Positions 40,383-49,199 of a DNA stretch of 55,193 nt are shown here, one piece after another. Position 1 is the stretch's first letter, and every line of letters begins with the position of its first letter. The stretch comes from Deltaproteobacteria bacterium UBA5754 (lineage in GTDB: Bacteria > Desulfobacterota > Dissulfuribacteria > Dissulfuribacterales > UBA5754). The notes below the pieces were generated by a model, which ran no database searches, had not been told where the DNA came from, and saw nothing but the letters and a program-made list of their open reading frames with translations. The DNA lies in assembly GCA_002419025.1 (NCBI GenBank), contig DIFG01000005.1:56928-112120 (forward strand). Direction: 5' to 3'. Both the position numbers and the translations under genes were made by a program.

Positions 40383-41580
40383 TGATGCCGAAGACCGCAA
40401 GGAGCATGGAGAGGATGATCCCTCCGATGACAAGCCCCATGACGACTATGGTAAGCGGTTCAACGAGGGATAGATAGACCTTGGTGTCGTGCTGGATCCT
40501 GGCGTCCAGATCGTCCGCAATCTTGAGGAGCATGGCGTCCATGGCTCCGGTCTCTTCACCAATGGAGACGAGGTTTACGATGAGGGGGGGATAGATCCGG
40601 CCGCGTTTCATGAGTCCGCTGAGGCTCTGGCCCTGGCGCACACCTTTGTAGATCTCATCGAGGCTTTCCCTGATGACGGAGTTGGAAACCACCTCGCGGG
40701 CCAGGGAGATGCCCTTCAGGATCGGGACCCCGCTCTCTAAAAGCGTGCCAAGGGTCCGGCAGAGACGTCCTAGCTCGATCCGCAGGATCATGGGGCCGGC
40801 GAATGGGAGTCTCAGGACGAACCGGTCCCAGCGCGTCTTGCCATCCCGTGTCTTCAGAAAAGAGGAGAAGGCGAGAAAACCCGCGCCTCCGGCCAGGACG
40901 AGGATCCACCACCAGCTTTTGGCAAAGGCGCTGAACGAGACGATCATCTGGGTGGGAAGGGGCATGGGCTGGTTGAGGTCTTCGAAGATCTGGCCGAATT
41001 TGGGGACCACGAAGGTGACGAGGACAAAGATGGAGAGGATCCCGACAATGGCAAGGATGCTCGGATAGATGGAGGATGTGACGATGAAGTTTCGAATCTC
41101 GCGGGATCGCTCGAGAAATCCGCCGAGGCGCGCGAGGACCTTGGGAAGGACGCCTCCGAGTTCACCCACCGTGACCATGTTGACATAGAGGCGGCTGAAG
41201 ATCTCTGGGTGGCAAGAAAGGGCCTCGGAAAGGCTTTTCCCGCCCTGGATCGCCTGAAGGAGTTCGGTGACAAGGTCCTTGGTCCGGGCGTCTTCTGCCG
41301 AATCGGCGATCACGACAAGGGACCGCTCGAGAGTGACCCCGGCAGCCAGGAGGTCGGCGAGCTCACGGGTGAAGGCAAGGAGGGCCTCATGGGAAAATCG
41401 GGATTTTCGGACCAGGAGATCGGAGAGGATCCCTTCAATGGGTCGGAGCTTCTTGACCGAGACGGGCTGGAGTCCCTGTGAGAGGAGGGTTGCAATGAGG
41501 ACCTCACGACTCGCGGCCTCGTTCTGGCCCTGAATCCGCTGTCCTTTTGCGGTTATTGCCTCGTAGGCAAAGTTCGGCAT
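40366..41580 (-). CDS. gspF: Type II secretion inner-membrane protein GspF
   Basis: Polytopic core of the platform. 404 residues. Starts MPNFAYEAITAKGQ, has two T2SSF repeats (around 70-195 and 275-395), each followed by membrane spans (VGILSIFVLVTFVVP; VVMGLVIGGIILSMLLAVF). The conserved GGKSLSEAL and RQGQSLSGLM helices are visible. Starts 8 bases after the gspE stop. Confidence 0.94.
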   Translation of the reverse strand: MPNFAYEAITAKGQRIQGQNEAASREVLIATLLSQGLQPVSVKKLRPIEGILSDLLVRKSRFSHEALLAFTRELADLLAAGVTLERSLVVIADSAEDARTKDLVTELLQAIQGGKSLSEALSCHPEIFSRLYVNMVTVGELGGVLPKVLARLGGFLERSREIRNFIVTSSIYPSILAIVGILSIFVLVTFVVPKFGQIFEDLNQPMPLPTQMIVSFSAFAKSWWWILVLAGGAGFLAFSSFLKTRDGKTRWDRFVLRLPFAGPMILRIELGRLCRTLGTLLESGVPILKGISLAREVVSNSVIRESLDEIYKGVRQGQSLSGLMKRGRIYPPLIVNLVSIGEETGAMDAMLLKIADDLDARIQHDTKVYLSLVEPLTIVVMGLVIGGIILSMLLAVFGINDVAL

Positions 41581-41588
41581 GGGTATGG

Positions 41589-43226
41589 TCAGTTCGTGAC
41601 CCGGAGGACCTCCTCGAGGGTGGTCTCCCCGAAGATGACCTTGCGGATGCCATCCTGGCGGAGGGTCCGCATGCCGGACGCCTTGGCCTCGGAGGCGATG
41701 GCCCCGCTGTCCGCCCCTTGCATGATGAGACGCCGGATGGTGTCGTCGATCTCGAGAAACTCATAGATTCCGCTTCGCCCCGAGTAGCCCGTGCCGGCGC
41801 AGTGGGGGCATCCAGCGCCTTGATACATCTGGGGCGAGGCAAACTCCATGTCCTCGCCCAGGGTATGGACCACGGACTCGAAAAAGCCCTCGGGCAGATC
41901 CCGGAGCACCTTGCAGTGGGGGCAGATCTTCCGGACGAGCCTCTGGGCCATGACCGCAAGGAGGCAGGAAGAGAGGAGATAGGATTCGATACCCATCTCT
42001 TGAAGCCTCGTTATGGCATTCGCCGCGTCGTTTGTGTGGAGGGTGGAGAAGACCAGGTGTCCGGTGAGGGCGGACTGGACGGCGATCTCGGCGGTTTCGT
42101 GGTCCCGGATTTCGCCCACGAGGATGACGTCCGGGTCCTGGCGGAGGATGGTCCTGAGGGCCGAGGCGAAGGTAAGACCGATCTGGGTGCGGACGTGGAT
42201 CTGGTTGATGCCGTCGAGCTGGTACTCCACCGGGTCTTCTACGGTGATGATCTTTTTGTCTGGGGCGTTGATGCGGTTCATGGCCGCATAGAGCGTGGTT
42301 GTCTTTCCGCTTCCCGTCGGCCCCGTGACGAGGATCATGCCGTAGGGGCGGGTGATGAGTTCGTCGAATCGGGCGAAATGGTCAGGGGAGAGTCCAAGGG
42401 AGGAAAGCTCGAGGCGTACCTCCTCCCGGTTCAGGAGTCTTAAGACGATGCTCTCTCCGAACAGCGTAGGAAGGGTAGAGACACGGATGTCGATCTCGCG
42501 TCCTCCCTCGCGGACCTTGATCCTCCCGTCCTGGGGGAGACGCATCTCAGCGATGTTCATCTTTCCCATGAGTTTCAGCCGGGAGGTGATGGCGGGCTGA
42601 AGGCGTTTGGGCACGGTCTCCACGTCGTGGAGCACGCCGTCGATGCGGTACCTCACCTTCACGTGGTCGCGGAAGGGTTCGAAGTGGATGTCCGAGGCCT
42701 TGACCTCAAGGGCCTGGCTGATGAGATGGTTCACGAGGCGGATGACCGGGGCCTCGGATGCCAGGTCCCGAAGCTGCTCCGGGTCCTCCCAAAGATCGTC
42801 TTCGGACATGATTCCCGCCTCATCAGCGTCTTTTTCCAGGTCCACTTCGGCCTCGTACCACCGGTAGATGGCTGCGAGGATATCATCCTCTTTGGCGAGA
42901 TACGGCCTGACAGGTCGTTCATAGATGCCCTCCATGAGCTCCCGGAGATAGAGGTCCCGGGGATCTGCCATGGCGACCCTTACTTCAGCCTCGTCAAGTC
43001 CGACCGGAACCGCCCGCCATTGTTTCATGTTCTGGGGCGAAAGCCCGTTCACCATAGGGGGCTTGTCGGGGAAATCACCGGCTGAAAGGGATGGAAATGT
43101 CTTCAGAAGGGCGCCGGTGTCTGCTGCTGAAGGGGCTGTCTCTTCTTCCGGAACGTCCGCAGGCATTCCCGGGAACGAGGCGGGTTTGAGTGCAGCGGTG
43201 AAGCGCGAAAAGACTTGTTGGATCAT
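41589..43226 (-). CDS. gspE: Type II secretion ATPase GspE
   Basis: Cytoplasmic hexameric ATPase powering pseudopilus assembly. 545 residues. N-terminal GspE-N domain (60-170). Walker A GPTGSGKT (302-309), Asp box and Walker B region (DPDVILVGEIRD, 364-375), His box (STLHTNDA). Tetracysteine zinc site C435-x2-C438 ... C473-x2-C476, diagnostic for GspE/PilB type. The start overlaps gspG by 4 bases (ATGA). Confidence 0.95.
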   Translation of the reverse strand: MIQQVFSRFTAALKPASFPGMPADVPEEETAPSAADTGALLKTFPSLSAGDFPDKPPMVNGLSPQNMKQWRAVPVGLDEAEVRVAMADPRDLYLRELMEGIYERPVRPYLAKEDDILAAIYRWYEAEVDLEKDADEAGIMSEDDLWEDPEQLRDLASEAPVIRLVNHLISQALEVKASDIHFEPFRDHVKVRYRIDGVLHDVETVPKRLQPAITSRLKLMGKMNIAEMRLPQDGRIKVREGGREIDIRVSTLPTLFGESIVLRLLNREEVRLELSSLGLSPDHFARFDELITRPYGMILVTGPTGSGKTTTLYAAMNRINAPDKKIITVEDPVEYQLDGINQIHVRTQIGLTFASALRTILRQDPDVILVGEIRDHETAEIAVQSALTGHLVFSTLHTNDAANAITRLQEMGIESYLLSSCLLAVMAQRLVRKICPHCKVLRDLPEGFFESVVHTLGEDMEFASPQMYQGAGCPHCAGTGYSGRSGIYEFLEIDDTIRRLIMQGADSGAIASEAKASGMRTLRQDGIRKVIFGETTLEEVLRVTN

Positions 43227-43654
43227 TCCCAGCTCACGATGTCCGCGTTTTCGCCCTCGCCACCCGGCTCTCCGTCCTGGCCATAGCTTATGAGATCGTA
43301 GTCTCCGTGTTCCCCTGGGGAGCGATAGACGTATTCATGTCCCCATGGGTCTTTGGGGATGGCCTTGGGGAGATATGGCCCGGCCCATTTTTCCATGCCG
43401 TCCGGGGCCTCCCGCAGGGCTGCAAGTCCTTCCGCAGTCGTGGGATAGCGGCCGTTATCCAGTCTGAATTCGTCAAGGGCCGCCCCGAAGTTTTCGATCT
43501 GGGCCTTTGCGATCTTCTGTTTGCTCGCCCCAAGCTTGCCGAAGAACTTGGGAGCCACGAGAGAGGCGAGGAGTCCCAGGATGATGACAACTACAAGGAG
43601 TTCAATGAGGGTGAATCCGGATTGCCGCCGTCGGCGGGTCATATCATGTTTCAC
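43223..43654 (-). CDS. gspG: Type II secretion major pseudopilin GspG
   Basis: 143 residues from a GTG at 43654 (CGGAGG upstream). Leader MKHDMTRRRRQSG, then FTLIELLVVVIILGLLASLVAP with Glu at +5. The C-terminal calcium loop region and the WGHEYVYRSPGEHGDYDLIS segment identify the major subunit. First gene of the gspG-E-F-H-I-J-K-L-M-D-C operon. Confidence 0.95.
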   Translation of the reverse strand: MKHDMTRRRRQSGFTLIELLVVVIILGLLASLVAPKFFGKLGASKQKIAKAQIENFGAALDEFRLDNGRYPTTAEGLAALREAPDGMEKWAGPYLPKAIPKDPWGHEYVYRSPGEHGDYDLISYGQDGEPGGEGENADIVSWE

Positions 43655-43705
43655 AGATGTTCCTCCGATAAGTGGACCTGAGATGGGGTAGTCATAGGGC
43701 TTTTT

Positions 43706-43754
43706 TCTGTGTCCTCTGTATTAAATCAACAGGTTGCATGTATCACATTGAGAG
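43706..43754 (+). repeat. Dispersed repeat upstream of gspG, copy B
   Basis: Shares TCTGTGTCCTCTGT (43706-43719) and the core GTTGCATGTATCACATTGAG (43733-43752) with copy A at 32652-32717, in the same orientation, 21 of 22 core bases identical. It lies between gspG and the rlpA stop. On the minus strand it lies 50-100 bases before the gspG start, where the gsp promoter would be expected. Confidence 0.7.
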
Positions 43755-43758
43755 GTGA

Positions 43759-44550
43759 TTATCTGGCCACGAGGAAGGCCCCTGGGTTCACGTTTCGTTC
43801 CGCATAGGCCTCGAATTCTCGTGCCTGTCGGTAGTCGTTTGAGGCAAAGATCTGCACCCTGTGAAAGGTCTGGTAGCCCACCACGTGCGGTAATACTACC
43901 ACGTTATCGAATTTCTCTTCAAGTTGAGCCTTGTAGGCGTGGGCGTTTTTCGGGTCAAGAAAGGCCCCCACCTGTACGTAGAACGGTCCGCGGGTAAGGT
44001 CCGGATGGGAGAGGAATGCAGGGGTATCGCCCGCCATGTTCACCTCTCCGAGGGCCTCTATCCTCACCCGGGCAAGTCCTGGCCCTACCACTCCAAGTTT
44101 TTTTGCGGCGCCGTAGCTGAGGTCGATGATCCGGTCCTTCACGAACGGTCCTCGGTCGTTGATCCGGGCCACGGTCTCCCGGCCGTTGTCCAGGTTGATC
44201 ACGCGGACATACGTGTTCATGGGAAGGATCTTGTGAGCTGCAGACACGGAGTGCATGTCGTAGCGCTCGCCGTTGGCCGTCGGGCGTCCGTGAAAATCCG
44301 GGCCGTACCAGGAGGCTAGTCCCTCCTCGACAAAGCCCTCTGCCGAGGGCAGGGGATAGTACGTTTTTCCGTTGATGGTATAGGGGCGCTGGGTCGGGGG
44401 AATGACGGCCTTCCGGGGAGGTTTTTGCACTGGAGGAAGGGCTGAGGGAGGAGGAACGGCTTCTTTCCCGCATCCTGCGAGCTGCATGACCATACAGAGG
44501 AGAAGGGCGGAGAGGGTCTTGAAGGATAGGAGATGCGTGTGACGTTTCAT
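43759..44550 (-). CDS. rlpA: RlpA-like septal lipoprotein with SPOR domain
   Basis: 263 residues. Lipoprotein signal with lipobox LAGC (Cys27). The double-psi beta-barrel domain starts GLASWYGPDFHGRPTANGE (about 77-95) and contains the lytic transglycosylase Asp/His segment (NDRGPFVKDRIIDLS). SPOR domain near the C-terminus (GPFYVQVGAFLD). Predicted to bind and cleave glycan strands lacking stem peptides at division sites. Transcribed divergently from the cysteine desulfurase gene. Confidence 0.92.
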   Translation of the reverse strand: MKRHTHLLSFKTLSALLLCMVMQLAGCGKEAVPPPSALPPVQKPPRKAVIPPTQRPYTINGKTYYPLPSAEGFVEEGLASWYGPDFHGRPTANGERYDMHSVSAAHKILPMNTYVRVINLDNGRETVARINDRGPFVKDRIIDLSYGAAKKLGVVGPGLARVRIEALGEVNMAGDTPAFLSHPDLTRGPFYVQVGAFLDPKNAHAYKAQLEEKFDNVVVLPHVVGYQTFHRVQIFASNDYRQAREFEAYAERNVNPGAFLVAR

Positions 44551-44618
44551 GGTAAATTGCAGAATATCAAGATATGTGGATTATAGATGATAATGTATCG
44601 GAACATGAGGATTTGTCC

Positions 44619-45770
44619 ATGAGGCGGCCTTTAAGTACGGAAGCGGCCTTTCTGTACATGGACTACAACGCGACGACGCCGGTCGCCCCGTCCGTCCGGG
44701 ATGCCGTCACGATTTGTCTTGACGAGACTTGGGCAAACCCTTCGAGCGGGCATCCCCTCGGCCGAAAGGCCCGTGAGGTGCTCGAGGCCGCCAGGACCAG
44801 TATGGCCAGTCTTCTCAAGGCCGATTCCGGGGAGATCGTCTTTACGAGCGGTGGGACGGAATCGAACAATGCCGTGCTCCTCGGGATCGTCCCCGGCCTT
44901 TTCCCGGCAAAGGCCCACGTCGTCACCACCCAGATCGAGCACCCGTCCGTCCTGAATCCGGCGATCCGCCTCATGGAACTCGGTTATGAGGTCACCTTCG
45001 TGGGAGTGGACAGACAAGGGGTCGTTTCACCCGATGCGGTTGATGCCGCACTGAGGCCAGAGACGGTCCTGGTCTCGGTGATGCTTGCGAACAACGAGAC
45101 CGGCGCCGTCCAGCCGGTCGGAGAGATTGCGCGCCGCGCCCGGGCCAGGGGCGTCCTCGTCCACACGGACGCGGCCCAGGCCATTGGCAAGATGTCCGTG
45201 GATGTCCGGGAACTCGACGTGGATTACCTCACCGTTGCCGGACACAAACTTTATGCCCCAAAGGGGATCGGCGCCCTTTTCATGCGGAAGGGGGCTCCGA
45301 TTGCCCCATTTTTATACGGTTCAGGCCAGGAGGCTGGGAGAAGGCCCGGAACCGAGCCCGTACCCATGGCAGTGGGGCTTGGGGAGGCGGCCCGGCTTGC
45401 CGGGGAGGACCTTGCCGGCGAGGCCGCCCGACTCGTCCGCCTGAGGGAAAGGCTTTTTGACGGGATCCTTTCCTTGAGACGACCGGTGGTTCGGCACGGC
45501 ACGCCCAAGACCACCCTTTCGAACACCTTGTGCGTCTCTTTTCCGGGTTTGATCGGCGCGAAGATACTCGAAGAGGCCTCACCCCTTATGGCGTCCACAG
45601 GGGCGGCCTGTCACGACCGAACGGTGGCAGTCTCCCACGTCCTTTCGGCCATGGGGGTCGATCAGGAAGTCGCCCTCGGAACGATCCGGCTCTCCCTCGG
45701 CAGGTGGACGCGGGACGCGGACGTGGAGAGGGCGGTGGATGCCCTCGACCGGGCTATCCGCTCCATGTAA
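44619..45770 (+). CDS. Cysteine desulfurase (NifS/IscS family)
   Basis: PLP enzyme that takes sulfur from cysteine for Fe-S clusters and thio-cofactors. 383 residues from ATG 44619 (GAGGA six bases before). The family start MDYNATTPV is at residue 14, GTESNNAVL (79-87), PLP lysine K210 in AGHK, and catalytic Cys C331 in STGAACHD. The ACH loop differs from the SACTS loop of IscS and is like clostridial/archaeal members; selenocysteine lyase activity is an alternative. No IscU gene is adjacent. Confidence 0.88.
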   Translation: MRRPLSTEAAFLYMDYNATTPVAPSVRDAVTICLDETWANPSSGHPLGRKAREVLEAARTSMASLLKADSGEIVFTSGGTESNNAVLLGIVPGLFPAKAHVVTTQIEHPSVLNPAIRLMELGYEVTFVGVDRQGVVSPDAVDAALRPETVLVSVMLANNETGAVQPVGEIARRARARGVLVHTDAAQAIGKMSVDVRELDVDYLTVAGHKLYAPKGIGALFMRKGAPIAPFLYGSGQEAGRRPGTEPVPMAVGLGEAARLAGEDLAGEAARLVRLRERLFDGILSLRRPVVRHGTPKTTLSNTLCVSFPGLIGAKILEEASPLMASTGAACHDRTVAVSHVLSAMGVDQEVALGTIRLSLGRWTRDADVERAVDALDRAIRSM

Positions 45771-45798
45771 TGTACAATCCCGCCAGCAAATTCCAGCG

Positions 45799-45964
45799 CT
45801 GATCCCGCTGAAAGACCCGATTCTCGCGGAGTTGCTTCAATTTTTCCTGTCCATGCGGCGTACGTTGTAGGAGCGAATCGGGATTCGCCCTTCTCATTTC
45901 TGAAAAGTTTCTCGTCTTGCATCACGGGCCTTTTGAGCGGGATCAGGTTTTGAGGTTTTTACAG
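45799..45964. repeat. Dispersed element family 2, copy 2
   Basis: Ends CTGATCCCGCTGAAA (45799-45813) and TTTTGAGCGGGATCAG (45931-45946), inverted relative to each other, then the same 18-base tail as copy 1. Internal blocks match 38555-38716 (CGATTCTCGCGG, TTGCTTCAATTTTTCC, GGATTCGCCC). It takes up most of the 264-bp gap between the cysteine desulfurase gene and gatC. No open reading frame. Confidence 0.78.
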
Positions 45965-46034
45965 ACAATCAGCGCTGTCATGCCTTGGTTTTTCCCTGTC
46001 CGGATGGTAAAAAAACGGAAAAAATGGAGAGAAC

Positions 46035-46322
46035 ATGACGATATCCCGGTCGGAAGTGGAAAGGGTAGCGAACCTTGCGCGTCTTGCCTTCGGGCCCGAC
46101 GAGATCGACTCCTTTACCAGCCAGTTGAACCTCATCCTTGAATACGTCCGCCAGCTTGATGAACTCGACACCTCCGGTGTCGATCCCACTTTTCACGCCC
46201 TCGAGCTCGAAAACGTCCTGCGGGATGATGTGGTCCAGATGTCTCTTGGTCAGGCCGAGGCGCTTGCCAATGCCCCGAAGGCGGAAAATGACGCCTTCGT
46301 GGTCCCCAAGATCATCATATGA
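46035..46322 (+). CDS. gatC: Aspartyl/glutamyl-tRNA amidotransferase subunit C
   Basis: 95 residues. Starts MTISRSEVERVANLARLAF, the usual GatC N-terminus, and contains the DTSGVDPTFHALE segment (about 52-64) that threads between GatA and GatB. GGAGAG upstream. Overlaps gatA by 4 bases. GatB is not in the window. Confidence 0.95.
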   Translation: MTISRSEVERVANLARLAFGPDEIDSFTSQLNLILEYVRQLDELDTSGVDPTFHALELENVLRDDVVQMSLGQAEALANAPKAENDAFVVPKIII

Positions 46323-47818
46323 GGAGGGCCTTAGACGTGTCAGGACTCATTGACCTGCCCATCCACAAACTGGGCGTTTTGCTTGCAAAAAAGGAGATCT
46401 CCGCCCGGGAGCTTGTCGAGGCCTATCTCGCAAGGATCGAGGAAGTGGATCCATTGGTCCGGGCCTATCTTACGCTTACGCGGGAAAAGGCCATGGAACA
46501 GGCCGCGGACGCCGACGCGCGTCTCTCCTCAGGGGATGGGGTGGGGCCGCTTACCGGAATCCCACTTGGGATCAAGGACGTCATCTGCACGAAATCGGTG
46601 AGGACCACATGCGCGTCCCGCATACTCGAGAATTTCGTCCCGCCCTATGACGCGACCGTCATGGAGAGGCTCCATGCCCAGGGGGCGGTCATGCTCGGCA
46701 AACTCAACATGGACGAATTCGCCATGGGTTCATCCACCGAGAATTCCGCCTGGTTCCCAACGCGCAACCCCTGGGATCTCTCCCGCATTCCCGGTGGATC
46801 GAGCGGCGGATCCGCCGCCTCAGTGGCCGCCCGTACCTGCGTGGCCTCCCTTGGATCCGACACCGGAGGATCCATTCGTCAGCCCGCGTCCCACTGCGGG
46901 GTTGTGGGCCTGAAACCCACTTACGGCCGGGTCTCGCGTTTCGGGCTCGTGGCGTTTGCCTCCTCCCTGGACCAGATCGGGCCTTTTACCCGGGACGTGA
47001 CCGATTGCGCCATTTTACTCAAGGCCATTGCAGGGCACGATTCTAGGGATTCCACCTCAAGCCCATGCCAGGTGCCTGATTTTCGAGCCTTTCTCAGGGA
47101 GGGGCTTGCCGGCCTTCGGGTTGGCCTTCCGAGGGAATATTTCACAGGCGGCCTCCAGCCCGCTGTGGAGGCCGCGGTGAGAAGGGCCGTTTCACACATG
47201 GAATCGCAGGGGGCCACTGTGGTGGAGGTAGGCCTCCCCCACTCGCGGTACGCCGTTGCCGCCTACTACATCGTCGCTCCCGCGGAGGCAAGTTCAAACC
47301 TCTCCCGATATGACGGCGTCAAGTACGGCTATCGGGCAAAAGACGGGAAAAACCTTCTCGAGATGTACAAGAAGACCCGCTCCGAGGGATTTGGGCCTGA
47401 GGTCAAAAGGCGGATCATGCTCGGGACCTACGCCCTCTCCGCCGGGTATTACGATGCCTATTACAAGAAGGCGTCCCAGGTCCGCACCCTTATCCGCCAG
47501 GATTTCGCCCGGGCCTTTGATGCCTGCGACGTCATCGCCGGACCGGTTGCGCCCACCACCGCGTTTCGCATCGGGGAGAAGTCGGGTGATCCCCTCCAGA
47601 TGTATCTCTCGGACATCTTTACTATAGCAGCGAACCTCGCGGGTCTGCCCGCCCTTTCCGTTCCCTGCGGCTTCGACGAGGAAGGCCTCCCTGTGGGTTT
47701 ACACCTTATGGCGAACCACTTCGAGGAAGGAAGACTCCTCCACGCCGCCTACAACGTGGAGCTGGCTGTGGGCACGGAACGTCCCTGGCCGGATTTGTCC
47801 GGCCCACATGGGGGATAA
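46319..47818 (+). CDS. gatA: Aspartyl/glutamyl-tRNA amidotransferase subunit A
   Basis: Amidase that supplies ammonia for converting Glu-tRNA-Gln or Asp-tRNA-Asn. 499 residues. Catalytic triad K86 (GIKDVIC), S161/S162 (GGSSGGS) and S185 (DTGGSIRQPA), plus the GPFTRDVTDCA segment. N-terminus is a little longer than usual; the ATG overlaps gatC (ATGA). A small conserved gene follows 12 bases later. Confidence 0.96.
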   Translation: MRRALDVSGLIDLPIHKLGVLLAKKEISARELVEAYLARIEEVDPLVRAYLTLTREKAMEQAADADARLSSGDGVGPLTGIPLGIKDVICTKSVRTTCASRILENFVPPYDATVMERLHAQGAVMLGKLNMDEFAMGSSTENSAWFPTRNPWDLSRIPGGSSGGSAASVAARTCVASLGSDTGGSIRQPASHCGVVGLKPTYGRVSRFGLVAFASSLDQIGPFTRDVTDCAILLKAIAGHDSRDSTSSPCQVPDFRAFLREGLAGLRVGLPREYFTGGLQPAVEAAVRRAVSHMESQGATVVEVGLPHSRYAVAAYYIVAPAEASSNLSRYDGVKYGYRAKDGKNLLEMYKKTRSEGFGPEVKRRIMLGTYALSAGYYDAYYKKASQVRTLIRQDFARAFDACDVIAGPVAPTTAFRIGEKSGDPLQMYLSDIFTIAANLAGLPALSVPCGFDEEGLPVGLHLMANHFEEGRLLHAAYNVELAVGTERPWPDLSGPHGG

Positions 47819-47830
47819 GAGGCATCTCTC

Positions 47831-48142
47831 ATGCAGAGGATCCCCATTGCCCTCGCCCGACAGGGCATGAAGCTCGCCAAGGAGGTGCGGGACGGGGACG
47901 GCAAGGTCCTGTGCGGGGTCAGCGTGGAGCTTTCCTCATCAACTATCGAGCGTCTCGCCCGCTCGGGGGTGCACGCGGTCACTGTCGAGGGCCATCCCGT
48001 GAAGCTTCCCGGAGAGAAGTCATTATCGGAACAGATCAGGGATCTGGAGTATCGTTTCTCCCGTGTCAAGGACGATCCAGTCCTTAGGGCCGTGTCCAAG
48101 ACCATTGCCGAACACCTGATCGAGGCGTATTCAAAGATGTGA
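47831..48142 (+). CDS. Small protein resembling the N-terminal segment of HD-GYP proteins
   Basis: 103 residues. Residues 10-52 (GMKLAKEVRDGDGKVLCG ... IERLARSGVHAVTVEG) resemble the short beta-hairpin module found before the HD domain in HD-GYP phosphodiesterases (LVPGMVLARDV-type start). Here it stands alone, followed by a helical tail (60-103). AAGAGG precedes the start. The next gene on the strand is an HDOD protein, so a signalling link is plausible. Function unknown. Confidence 0.65.
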   Translation: MQRIPIALARQGMKLAKEVRDGDGKVLCGVSVELSSSTIERLARSGVHAVTVEGHPVKLPGEKSLSEQIRDLEYRFSRVKDDPVLRAVSKTIAEHLIEAYSKM

Positions 48143-48157
48143 CCGCGCAAAAATACC

Positions 48158-48209
48158 TTTATGTGACCGCAGAGTTTTTGCTGACAGCTGATAACTGATA
48201 GCTGACTTA
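48158..48209 (+). repeat. Heptamer repeat element, copy 1
   Basis: TTTATGTGACCGCAGAGTTT (48158-48177) leads into four 7-base units of the CTGATAA type (48181-48208), then CTGACCACAGGGAGCACAG. The lead-in and the heptamers match 52301-52380. The remaining bases of the 48143-48307 gap hold no gene. Confidence 0.65.
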
Positions 48210-48307
48210 TCTGACCACAGGGAGCACAGAACCTGAATCACGTCCCTGCGCCTCGCGTCTTAGCCGAACCGCATCTGCCCCGCATTGTTCGTCGAGTGTG
48301 ACCCGTC

Positions 48308-49174
48308 ATGACCACTGATACTTACAGGAAGAGGGAATTTCGCCAGAGGCTTCGGGAGATCAAGTCCCTTCCGACGCTCCCTCCTATCGCTGCAAAACTC
48401 AACGCCATGGTCGAGGACGAGGAGGTGACTGCCGCCCAGGTCGGCGCTGTAATCGAGAAGGACCAGGTCCTTACGAGCAAGCTCCTCAAGATGGTGAACT
48501 CGTCCTTCATCGGGTTTCCCCAGCGGATCGGGACGGTCTCGAACGCCATCGTGCTCCTCGGGTTCGACGTGATCAAGACCCTCGTTGTGACCTCGTCCAT
48601 CTTCGACGCCATGCAGGAGTCCGACATCGGGCTCTGGGAACACTCTTTGGGAGTTGCTACGGCCTCCGGTATCCTGGCCCGAAGGAGGGCCATCAAGAAA
48701 CCCGAGGAGATCTCGACCGCGGGTCTCATCCACGACATTGGAAAGATCGTCATTCGGGCCGAGCTTCCGCACGAATACCGGCGCATAGAGGCCATCGCCT
48801 CTGAGCAGGGGATATCCATCCGTGAGGCCGAGCTCGAACTCCTGGGCATGGGACACGCCGAGATCGGGGGTATGCTCGTGAAGCAATGGCTCCTTCCCGA
48901 ACGCCTCATCCAGTCCGTCTCTTTCCACCATGCCCCCGAGTCCTCTCCTGACTGCCCGGAGCTCGCCGCCATCATCCATTTTTCAGACATCCTCATCCGG
49001 GCCGTGGGGTTTGGTTCCGGCGGGGATCCCTGGGTCCCTCCTTTGGATCACGGGGCGTGGGAGAGGATCAAGATGGGCAGGCGCGAGCTCCGTGAGGTCC
49101 TTGTTGAGCTCGATGATCTCCTTGTCGAGCTCCAGGATTTCACCCTTGAGATCCGCAAGATCTCCGGGGCCTGA
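48308..49174 (+). CDS. HDOD domain signalling protein
   Basis: 288 residues. The HDOD fold starts LPTLPPIAAKLNAMV (about 20-34), KDQVLTSKLLKMVNSSFIGF (52-71), IGTVSNAIVLLGFDVIKTLV and GLIHDIGKIV (about 139-148), where an HD pair is kept. HDOD proteins act as adaptors in motility, chemotaxis and two-component signalling and usually lack phosphodiesterase activity, but this one retains HD residues and His in FHHAPES, so activity cannot be ruled out. It precedes a GGDEF protein by 25 bases. Confidence 0.85.
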   Translation: MTTDTYRKREFRQRLREIKSLPTLPPIAAKLNAMVEDEEVTAAQVGAVIEKDQVLTSKLLKMVNSSFIGFPQRIGTVSNAIVLLGFDVIKTLVVTSSIFDAMQESDIGLWEHSLGVATASGILARRRAIKKPEEISTAGLIHDIGKIVIRAELPHEYRRIEAIASEQGISIREAELELLGMGHAEIGGMLVKQWLLPERLIQSVSFHHAPESSPDCPELAAIIHFSDILIRAVGFGSGGDPWVPPLDHGAWERIKMGRRELREVLVELDDLLVELQDFTLEIRKISGA

Positions 49175-49199
49175 TCCAAAGGCGGAAAGGGTCCCCCCC

